Assembly: GCA_017399145.1 (NCBI GenBank) | Contig: JAFQEG010000023.1 | Coordinates: 18,097-82,096, forward strand | Reading direction: 5' to 3' | DNA: 64,000 nucleotides | Source of the DNA: Clostridia bacterium | GTDB lineage: Bacteria; Bacillota; Clostridia; Oscillospirales; CAG-272 | Part shown: piece by piece, positions 52,008 to 59,239 of the stretch | How the letters are laid out: each line of letters opens with the position of its first letter | Numbering within the stretch: the stretch's first letter is position 1 | Translations under genes and position numbers: made by a program | The notes under the pieces: generated by a model | What the model was told of the DNA's origin: nothing | Seen by the model: only the letters and a program-made list of their open reading frames with translations | Databases searched by the model: none

Positions 52008-52433
52008 ATGAAAATTAGAGCAGATTTTGTAACAAATTCAAGCAGTAGCTCATTTATCACAATTTCTTTAATTAAGGGGGAGAAAAAAATAGAGGGCACT
52101 ATGTCACTTTTCTATCCCGAAACGCCAAATATATTCTTTAAGGACGGAAAATGCGTTTGCAAAAAAATTAAAAAAATTATAAACGAAAGCGACAATGCAG
52201 ACCAATTATGCTTTGGCTTGCTTCAAGCAATCGGCTACGGTGAGGAATGCGCAAGCGTAAGCGAAAGAACAAAGGAAATTTGCGCCTTAGGTGAAGAATT
52301 TAAGGACTACGATATTCGTATTGATGGCTTTTATCAGGACGAGGGCGTAAAGGGTACTATCAAGATAAATTACGACTCAAAGGCTGATACTATAACAGGC
52401 ACAGTTAAGCCCTTCGTTGACTTTGACTTTTAA
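52008..52433 (+). CDS. FVTNSSSSSF-motif protein, possible rSAM substrate
   Basis: 141 residues. The N-terminus MKIRADFVTNSSSSSFITIS carries a motif I associate with otherwise unrelated Clostridia proteins; I know no assigned function. The rest (FKDGKCVCKKIKKI, then an acidic C-terminal beta domain) is not recognised. There is no signal peptide. It starts 14 bp after the radical-SAM-like gene, so the two are co-transcribed. It could be a leader-bearing substrate or partner of that enzyme. Confidence 0.65.
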   Translation: MKIRADFVTNSSSSSFITISLIKGEKKIEGTMSLFYPETPNIFFKDGKCVCKKIKKIINESDNADQLCFGLLQAIGYGEECASVSERTKEICALGEEFKDYDIRIDGFYQDEGVKGTIKINYDSKADTITGTVKPFVDFDF

Positions 52434-52457
52434 AAATTTAAAAAAGGGGAGATTTTT

Positions 52458-53105
52458 GTGAATAACGGCGAATTTTATTTGTCGAGAGAAGAAAACTATA
52501 TCGGCGAAAATAAGCGTTTTCCTGCCGAGATATACAAAAAGGTAATAGAAGATAATCCCCTGGGAAAGGAAAAAGCCGACCTTGGTAAGGAAATAACCAC
52601 CCTTCAAGAAAAAAAGAGAATTAAAGGCAACAAGGAAAAGGACTCACGGAGCTTTGTGGAAAAGGTGTTTAAATCTATTAAGGGTGTTGCAACCACCGCA
52701 ACGGTTGCTACCTCGGCAATAGTTATAACAAGCACCATTATAACAAGCTCTATAAGTGCAAATTTAGTTAATCTTGATGTAGGCAGTAATTACGTTGAGT
52801 ATGAAATAGAAATATCCGATATAAACGACGAGAATTGCTTTCTTGTTGTAAGTGGCACAGATGAAGCAATTACGGAAGAGGAAATCCAAGAAAACGGAGT
52901 ATATAAGGGGCGAGTTGAAGGCTTAAAGCCCGAATGGGAATATACAATATCTGTTGTGAGTAGGGATAATGTCCTTGGAGAGATTACCCATTTTCAGCAC
53001 AAGCTTCAAACTCAAAAGCATACGGAATACGCACCCGACCCACCGCCGAATAGCTACACAGGGGTTTACGAAAATCCAATAATTGATGAAAAAGCAATCA
53101 ATTGA
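52458..53105 (+). CDS. membrane-anchored fibronectin-like protein, N-terminal part
   Basis: 215 residues, GTG start with AAAGGGGAGA upstream. The first 70 residues are charged; about 77-105 (ATTATVATSAIVITSTIITS) is a membrane helix; a fibronectin III-like beta domain follows (YEIEISDINDENCFLVVSGT). It stops at TGA 53103-53105, after KAIN. The same frame continues without another stop into the next entry, so it is likely one gene broken by a nonsense change; a Trp codon TGG at that place would restore it. Confidence 0.6.
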   Translation: MNNGEFYLSREENYIGENKRFPAEIYKKVIEDNPLGKEKADLGKEITTLQEKKRIKGNKEKDSRSFVEKVFKSIKGVATTATVATSAIVITSTIITSSISANLVNLDVGSNYVEYEIEISDINDENCFLVVSGTDEAITEEEIQENGVYKGRVEGLKPEWEYTISVVSRDNVLGEITHFQHKLQTQKHTEYAPDPPPNSYTGVYENPIIDEKAIN

Positions 53106-53117
53106 GCAAGTAGGCAA

Positions 53118-54464
53118 ATGACCGTGCCCATAGTGTTTGAGAAAATAGAAGACAAATACTATTACAAGTTAATAGTGGAGGACGAAAATGGAAATGTCCT
53201 TCAAGAAATCAAGGGAAATGACAATATGTCCGCTATGGTTAACATATTGGAAAACACAAGCACTTATAAATTCACCTTTCAAATTTTTGGAGTTGGAGAG
53301 GCTGAGGAAGGACTAATTTTAAGTCAAGACTTAGGTATTTATCAAATTATCCAACCTAAAGCAATGGTAAAGGCTATTAGCCCGATAGGACAAAATCTAT
53401 TGAGAATAGAATTTGAGAGCCAAGGTGTAGAAAATCTTGCTTTACAAATCGAGGCGGGAGATGAAGTAACAAGGATAGAGTTAAGCCCGACTCAAGCCTC
53501 TTTGGGCTATATAGATGTAAGTATGTTAGAGACATCAACTAAAATAAAGGCTACTCCCATTATGATTTTTGAGGACTATACGGTTCTAAATCAGCCATTT
53601 GAGGCAGATTTGGAGGGAGTGCTTGAGATAGAGCCCTTTGTTAATTTGAAGGATAATTCGCTTATCCTTTATATCAAGGCTATAACTAATGGTGCAACCT
53701 ACCTACACGTAGAGTCCTTACAGGATGAAACAATTACAGGAAATTATCATTTCGATTCGGGTAGGGCAACAATTGGCTACGAGATGCAGGGCGAAATAGC
53801 CTGCACTATGTATCTTGTGGGTCAAGCTGGAGAAAGACTTTCTGATGATGCTACCGTAGTAGTTAATACAGCTCAGGAATTGATTAAGCCTGAATACGTA
53901 ATGAATTACGAAAACCCCGGTAATATGGGAGTTACCTATAACGATAACGAAACGATAAATCTATATATTCAAACTAACTTTGAGTGCGAGGACGAGAGCT
54001 ACTATTACCAAATAGAGGTGGGCGAATATATGATTAAATCAAGGGATAAGGTAGCAGTTATAAAGAATTTGCCCAACACAAGCTATCCGATACGATATAG
54101 TGTATGCTTTGATAAGGACGGAAATCAATATGTGATAGAGACCGTAACACCGTCGGGTGTGGCAAATGAGAGCAGATTTCCGGGAATGATAAGCCTTGTA
54201 GATAATAGTCTTACGATAACCATATACGACAAAAGATATGTGGATTTAAATAGCATAAGACTAATAACCTCATACGGTGGGGAAATTCAAGTTCAGGAAA
54301 ACGATTTTACCCTTAACGAAGGTCAAGATTATGTTGCCGTGATTGAATTTGAAACATCACCCGAGCACGTAATAATGTACGCTACGATTTCACCCTATCC
54401 TGTAACGGGGGAATATGAAGGAAGTCTCTATACACAGTATATCAAAGAGATATACCCCGAATAA
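53118..54464 (+). CDS. fibronectin-like beta-domain protein, C-terminal part of split gene
   Basis: 448 residues from ATG 53118, in the same frame as the gene above and only 12 bp after its stop. There is no good ribosome site. It is made of several immunoglobulin/fibronectin-like segments of about 90 residues (VFEKIEDKYYYKLIVEDENG; IEFESQGVENLALQIEAGD). No signal peptide exists on this part alone, which supports its being the continuation of the membrane-anchored gene. The function is unknown. Confidence 0.55.
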   Translation: MTVPIVFEKIEDKYYYKLIVEDENGNVLQEIKGNDNMSAMVNILENTSTYKFTFQIFGVGEAEEGLILSQDLGIYQIIQPKAMVKAISPIGQNLLRIEFESQGVENLALQIEAGDEVTRIELSPTQASLGYIDVSMLETSTKIKATPIMIFEDYTVLNQPFEADLEGVLEIEPFVNLKDNSLILYIKAITNGATYLHVESLQDETITGNYHFDSGRATIGYEMQGEIACTMYLVGQAGERLSDDATVVVNTAQELIKPEYVMNYENPGNMGVTYNDNETINLYIQTNFECEDESYYYQIEVGEYMIKSRDKVAVIKNLPNTSYPIRYSVCFDKDGNQYVIETVTPSGVANESRFPGMISLVDNSLTITIYDKRYVDLNSIRLITSYGGEIQVQENDFTLNEGQDYVAVIEFETSPEHVIMYATISPYPVTGEYEGSLYTQYIKEIYPE

Positions 54465-54485
54465 TAAAAGAAGGAGCTTAAATAT

Positions 54486-55517
54486 ATGGAAAAGAAGAAA
54501 ATATTAGTAGCAATTGAAATAACGGTAATATCCCTGTTTTTGTTGCTATTTGCAGGTTGTTTAATTTGTGAGCTTGCTTTACCTGAATCAGAAATTGCCT
54601 GTTGGATGCGTGACAACGTGTGGAATGTAAGGGAAACTGTAATTTCCTTAAAATCTCACGTGCCTGTGTTGATAAATAGCTTAATTTACATAGTTTTGGT
54701 TTACGCAGTATGCAGAGTAGTTAGAATTATCTTCAGTGCAAAAATGAAGAAAAACAATAAAACAAAAACAATTCTTTCGCTTCTTGATGGATTTGTAAGA
54801 TATGCTTGCGCAATCGTAATAATAATTTTGATACTTAAGGCATGTGGAGTTGACACGGCAGCCCTTGTGGCATCTGTGGGCGTTCTTACGTTGATTGTCG
54901 GTCTTGGTGCTCAGCCACTTATCGCAGATATTATTGCAGGCATATTTATCATATTCGAGGACGAATATCACGTAGGAGAAATTGTAACTATAAACGATTT
55001 CCGCGGAACAGTTATGGAAATTGGAATTCGCTCCACAAGGCTTATTGATGCAGCAGGAAATATCAAAATAATAAACAACAGTGCAATAGGCGACGTTATA
55101 AATCTTTCAAGAGAGCTTTCTCTTGCAGTTGTTGACTGCGATTTTCCTTACGACGTACCAGTTGAGGTTTTGGAAAACATTCTAAATGACAACTTTGAAA
55201 AAATAGCACAGAATATTCCTGCAATAAAGGAAGGACCATACTACAAGGGTGTGTGTATGTATAAGGATTCTAACATTACCGTAAAGATAGTAGCAAAGTG
55301 TCTTGAGGATGATAGATTCCAGGTTGAAAGAGATTTAAATAGAGAATACAGAAGGCTTTTAAAGGAAAATAACATAGACATTTCTTATCCACAGGTAGTT
55401 ATAAACTATTCTCAAGAGAAGAAAATTGAGGTTTCTCAAAAGGATAAGAGGGAGGCTGACGATTTTGCAAATCAGCAAAAGGAAATTTCCAAAAAGCTTG
55501 AGGAACAACAAAGTTAG
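54486..55517 (+). CDS. MscS-type mechanosensitive channel
   Basis: 343 residues. Three to four membrane helices (about 8-30, 57-80, 97-115, 124-145). The pore and beta domain show ASVGVLTLIVGLGAQPLIAD, then GIFIIFEDEYHVGEIVTI, the MscS signature. A C-terminal charged helix of about 45 residues is present. Releases ions on membrane tension. It lies 21 bp after the split fibronectin-like gene, possibly in one transcript. Confidence 0.92.
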   Translation: MEKKKILVAIEITVISLFLLLFAGCLICELALPESEIACWMRDNVWNVRETVISLKSHVPVLINSLIYIVLVYAVCRVVRIIFSAKMKKNNKTKTILSLLDGFVRYACAIVIIILILKACGVDTAALVASVGVLTLIVGLGAQPLIADIIAGIFIIFEDEYHVGEIVTINDFRGTVMEIGIRSTRLIDAAGNIKIINNSAIGDVINLSRELSLAVVDCDFPYDVPVEVLENILNDNFEKIAQNIPAIKEGPYYKGVCMYKDSNITVKIVAKCLEDDRFQVERDLNREYRRLLKENNIDISYPQVVINYSQEKKIEVSQKDKREADDFANQQKEISKKLEEQQS

Positions 55518-55566
55518 CATATAAGTTTACAATCTAATCTCCAAACTAAAATAAAAAAACAAAAAA

Positions 55567-55606
55567 TAATGATGGTAGACACCATTTTTTGTGTCTACCA
55601 TCATTT
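55567..55606. terminator. terminator of mscS / HTH genes
   Basis: A 14-bp perfect stem ATGATGGTAGACAC with its complement around CATTTTTT, between convergent genes. Confidence 0.75.
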
Positions 55607-55636
55607 TATAATATTGTAAAAATCGCCCACTTCTTT

Positions 55637-55939
55637 TTAAATGTTTTCTTGCAAATATGCAAGTAGCTTTCCGTTTAGCTTACTTGCATAGCCTTGAGAA
55701 ATACCCATTTTTGAAGAGGCTTCCTTTTGTGTAAGGCCCTTTCTGTAAAGGTAATCGAAGATTGCTTGAAGTGACAGGGGTGCGTTTTTAATTGCTTTTT
55801 CGTAAGCTTCAACTCTTTTAAAAAGACCATTTACAAGGACAGGGTCATTTTTCATTTCCTTCATAGCCTCTGGCTTGATTGCGTAGTAAAATAAAACGTC
55901 GTTTGTTAAATCTATTTTGATTTCCTCAATTGATTTCAT
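55637..55939 (-). CDS. small HTH protein
   Basis: 100 residues from the ATG at 55939 (TTGGAGGATTTT upstream). The C-terminal LQAIFDYLYRKGLTQKEASS, followed by MGISQGYASKLNGKL, is a sigma-region-4-like helix-turn-helix. The N-terminal half is a charged region (DLTNDVLFYYAIKPEAMKEM) of unknown type. It has no partner gene. A regulator is likely; its target is not visible. Confidence 0.72.
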   Translation of the reverse strand: MKSIEEIKIDLTNDVLFYYAIKPEAMKEMKNDPVLVNGLFKRVEAYEKAIKNAPLSLQAIFDYLYRKGLTQKEASSKMGISQGYASKLNGKLLAYLQENI

Positions 55940-56103
55940 AAAATCCTCCAAAGCTTTCGTTGTGAATTTAGCATAACATAAAAAAACTATTTGTCAAGCG
56001 TTTTTTAACGTTTATGTAAAAAGTGTAGTTTATTGAATATAAGTTATTGCTATTTAAAATGAGTTATGTTATACTATTTTATATAAACAATAGAGGAGTA
56101 TTT

Positions 56104-57531
56104 ATGTACGACGTAGTGATAATAGGTGCAGGCGTTGTAGGTGGAATGATAGCAAGAGAGCTATCCTTTTATAACCTAAAAATTTGCTTGCTTGAAAAGG
56201 AAAACGATGTTGCCATGGGGGCAACGAAGGCAAATTCGGCAATAGTCCACGCAGGCTTTGATGCTAAGGTGGGGTCGCTTAAGGCTAAGCTAAACGTAAG
56301 AGGCTCACAAATGATGCCCCAAGTTGCTAAGGACCTAGGAGTTAAATATATAAATAATGGCTCCCTTGTGGTAGGCTTTAACGAGGAGGACGAAAAAACC
56401 CTTGAGTCCTTGAAGGAAAGAGGCGAGGCAAACGGAGTAGAGGGCCTTAAAATCCTAAACAGAGAGGAAATTCTCAAAATTGAGCCTAATATAGGAAAGG
56501 GTGTCACCTGTGGATTATATGCGCCAAGTGGAGCGATTATTTGCCCTTACGACCTTGCAGTATCTGCCATAGGCAATGCTATGGACAACGGTGCAGAATT
56601 AAGGTGTAATTTCGAGGTTACTCAAATCAAGGATCTAGGAAGCCACTATATTTTAAGGTCACAGGATAAGGAAATAAGCGCAAGATACATAGTAAACTGT
56701 GCAGGAATATATTCCGATAAAATCGCAAAAATGGTAGGGGACGATACGTTTTGCGTGCATCCAAGACGTGGCGAATATCTGCTACTTGATAAGGAATGTG
56801 GGGATATTATATCCCATACGATTTTCGTAACTCCTAGTAAAATGGGTAAGGGAATTTTAGTTTCCCCAACGGTTGACGGCAATCTTCTTTTAGGACCTAC
56901 TGCAGTTGACACAGAGGACAAGGGGGATAAATCCACAACGGTTGAATTTTTTGAGTCAATTCTTGATATTGGAAGAAAAAGCGTTGATAGTATCCCAGCA
57001 AATAAAACAATAACATCCTTTTGTGGACTTCGCTCCGTGGGTAGCACCGGTGATTTTATCATAAATAGCCCTGTTAAGCGCTACGTAAACGTTGCTGCAA
57101 TTGAATCTCCAGGGCTTTCCTCTGCCCCTGCTATTGCAGAATATACTTGTCAGCTATTGACAAGCATAGGTCTTTCTCTTGTAAAAAAGGAAAATCCTAT
57201 AACCAAAAGAAAATCAATGCATCATTTTAGAGAGGCAACTCTTGAGGAAAAGAATCAAATGATAAGAGAAAACCCCTCATACGGAAAAATAATTTGTCGT
57301 TGCGAGGGTGTGACAGAGGGTGAAATCCTTGATGCGATTCGTAGAAATCCAAGACCTACCGACCTTGACGGAATAAAAAGACGCACTCGTGCGCAAATGG
57401 GTAGGTGTCAGGGTGGATTTTGTAGTCCCTACGTAATAGAGCTTTTGTCAAGGGAGCTAAATATACCATACGAAAAAATTACAAAATTCGGTGGTGAATC
57501 CTATGTAATAGCGAAGGAGACGAAGAAATGA
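56104..57531 (+). CDS. FAD-dependent oxidoreductase, GlpA-like with BFD-type [2Fe-2S] domain
   Basis: 475 residues from ATG 56104 (AGAGGAG upstream). VVIIGAGVVGGMIARELSFY is the FAD-binding motif, followed by a DAO-type core with HAGFDAK and GLRSVGSTGDF. The C-terminus has IICRCEGVTEGE and MGRCQGGFCSPY, a BFD-like [2Fe-2S] domain. This is the architecture of anaerobic glycerol-3-phosphate dehydrogenase GlpA-type or L-2-hydroxyglutarate-type oxidoreductases. First gene of a three-gene operon. glpK is not here, so glycerol phosphate as substrate is inferred from the operon type. Confidence 0.85.
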   Translation: MYDVVIIGAGVVGGMIARELSFYNLKICLLEKENDVAMGATKANSAIVHAGFDAKVGSLKAKLNVRGSQMMPQVAKDLGVKYINNGSLVVGFNEEDEKTLESLKERGEANGVEGLKILNREEILKIEPNIGKGVTCGLYAPSGAIICPYDLAVSAIGNAMDNGAELRCNFEVTQIKDLGSHYILRSQDKEISARYIVNCAGIYSDKIAKMVGDDTFCVHPRRGEYLLLDKECGDIISHTIFVTPSKMGKGILVSPTVDGNLLLGPTAVDTEDKGDKSTTVEFFESILDIGRKSVDSIPANKTITSFCGLRSVGSTGDFIINSPVKRYVNVAAIESPGLSSAPAIAEYTCQLLTSIGLSLVKKENPITKRKSMHHFREATLEEKNQMIRENPSYGKIICRCEGVTEGEILDAIRRNPRPTDLDGIKRRTRAQMGRCQGGFCSPYVIELLSRELNIPYEKITKFGGESYVIAKETKK

Positions 57532-58766
57532 CAGACCTTGTTATTATAGGTGGCGGACCTGCTGGAATGAGCGCCGCAATTTCCGCCTATGAAAACGGAA
57601 TAAAAGATATTGTTATTCTTGAAAGAGATGACGAGCTAGGTGGAATACTTCGCCAATGCATACATAACGGCTTTGGACTTCATAAGTTTAAAGAGGAGCT
57701 TACAGGTCCGGAATACGCACACAGGTACGCAAAAAAGGTAAGGGACCTTGGTATAAACGTAAAGCTAAACACAATGGTTCTTGACATAACTAAGGACAAA
57801 AGGGTAATAGCGACTAATAGTCAAGAGGGAGTTTTTGAAATCCAAGCAAGGGCGATAATTCTTGCTATGGGCTGTCGAGAGAGGGCAAAGGGTGCCTTGA
57901 ATATTGCAGGGTCACGTCCCTCGGGTATTTACAGTGCAGGCACGGCACAGAAGCTAGTTAATGTAAAGGGTTATTTGCCAGGCAAGGAAATTGTAATTTT
58001 AGGCTCAGGCGATATAGGGCTTATTATGGCAAGACGAATGACTCTAGAGGGCGCTTGTGTTAAGGCGGTTTGCGAGCTTATGCCATATTCCTCTGGTCTT
58101 GCAAGAAATATTGAGCAATGCCTAAATGATTTTAATATTCCTCTTCGTCTTTCCCACACGGTAGTGGAACTGCACGGCAGAGAAAGGCTGGAGGGTGTTA
58201 CTATTGCAAGGGTTGACGAAAATCGAAGACCCATTAAGGAAAGCTATGAATTTATCCCCTGTGACACTCTTCTTTTGTCCTGTGGCTTGATTCCTGAAAA
58301 TGAGCTAACTAAGGGAATAGGTGCAGAGCTGTCTTCTGTGACTAACGGAAGCGTTGTTGACCAAAATAGAGAGACAACAGTTAGTGGTGTATTTTCATGT
58401 GGTAACGTTTTGCACGTTCACGACCTTGTTGACTACGTGTCCGAGGAGGCGGAAATTGCAGGTAAGGGCGCATCAGAATATATTAAGGGAATAAACAAAA
58501 AAGGTGCAAGCATAGGTATAACGGTTGACGGAAAAATTCGCTATACCGTGCCTCAAATTATAACAGAGAAAAAGGACGTAACAGTTTACCTAAGAGTTAA
58601 TAACGTGTACAAGAATGTAAAAATCAACGTGTACGACAAGGACAGGCTTGTACTGTCAAAAAAGAAGCTAAAGGTAGCACCGGCAGAAATGGAAGCGGTG
58701 AAGCTATCAGCCTCTATGCTTGAAGGTGTAGAATCATTAAAATTTGTACTGGAGGAGGAAAAATGA
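57528..58766 (+). CDS. NAD(P)/FAD-dependent oxidoreductase, operon partner
   Basis: 412 residues. LVIIGGGPAGMSAAISAYE (FAD) and EIVILGSGDIGLIMARRM (NAD(P)), with GCRERAKGALNIAGSRPSGI between, are the class signature. A short C-terminal beta domain follows. It overlaps the GlpA-like gene by 4 nt and the DUF1667 gene by 4 nt. In operons of this type the subunit passes electrons between the dehydrogenase and an acceptor. Confidence 0.85.
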   Translation: MTDLVIIGGGPAGMSAAISAYENGIKDIVILERDDELGGILRQCIHNGFGLHKFKEELTGPEYAHRYAKKVRDLGINVKLNTMVLDITKDKRVIATNSQEGVFEIQARAIILAMGCRERAKGALNIAGSRPSGIYSAGTAQKLVNVKGYLPGKEIVILGSGDIGLIMARRMTLEGACVKAVCELMPYSSGLARNIEQCLNDFNIPLRLSHTVVELHGRERLEGVTIARVDENRRPIKESYEFIPCDTLLLSCGLIPENELTKGIGAELSSVTNGSVVDQNRETTVSGVFSCGNVLHVHDLVDYVSEEAEIAGKGASEYIKGINKKGASIGITVDGKIRYTVPQIITEKKDVTVYLRVNNVYKNVKINVYDKDRLVLSKKKLKVAPAEMEAVKLSASMLEGVESLKFVLEEEK

Positions 58767-59110
58767 ACAGAACGTTAACCTGTATAGCATGCCCCTTGGG
58801 CTGTACTCTTTCAGTAGAGCTTGAGGGCAAGGACATAATTTCCGTAAGTGGCAACACTTGTCCTAGAGGTAAGGAATACGCAATTAGCGAATGCACTCAT
58901 CCTGTGCGAACTCTAACCACTACAATGAGGTGCGAAAATGGCGAGCTAGTGTCTGTAAAAACTAGCAAGCCAATACCAAAGGAAAGGGTATTTGACGCAC
59001 TGGCAGTAATAAATAAAACCGTAGCAAGGCTACCAATAGCAGTAGGCGACGTGCTTATTAGCGACTTGTTTGGAAGTGACGTAGTAGCAACTATGGAGAA
59101 AAGAAAATAG
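58763..59110 (+). CDS. DUF1667 family protein
   Basis: 115 residues. CIACPLGCTLSVE and NTCPRGKEYAISECTHPVR carry four Cys in the DUF1667 pattern, a likely Fe-S or zinc site. Always found beside the two FAD oxidoreductases above; function not defined. Last gene of the operon, 4-nt overlap with its neighbour, then a terminator. Confidence 0.9.
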   Translation: MNRTLTCIACPLGCTLSVELEGKDIISVSGNTCPRGKEYAISECTHPVRTLTTTMRCENGELVSVKTSKPIPKERVFDALAVINKTVARLPIAVGDVLISDLFGSDVVATMEKRK

Positions 59111-59148
59111 AAAAAAGACCTCAACTACGCTTAGTTGAGGTCTTTTTT
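59111..59148 (+). terminator. terminator of oxidoreductase operon
   Basis: A 17-bp perfect stem AAAAAAGACCTCAACTA with its complement around CGCT. Confidence 0.9.
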
Positions 59149-59170
59149 GACGAGTGTAAAATATACGGTA

Positions 59171-59199
59171 TTGACAAATTTGTTTATTTATGTTAAATT
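59171..59199 (+). promoter_or_regulatory. promoter of the 998-residue LRR gene
   Basis: TTGACA (59171-59176), 17 bp, TAAATT (59194-59199), 40 bp before the ATG. Confidence 0.78.
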
Positions 59200-59239
59200 A
59201 TAAGGTGATAAAATATTTCTATAATAAAGGGAGAAAGAA

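Noticed and set aside
53103-53105. TGA read as selenocysteine or tryptophan
   Set aside because: Other genes in the window use TGA as an ordinary stop (rsmA, ribU) and no SECIS-like hairpin is evident just after it; a nonsense change is simpler.
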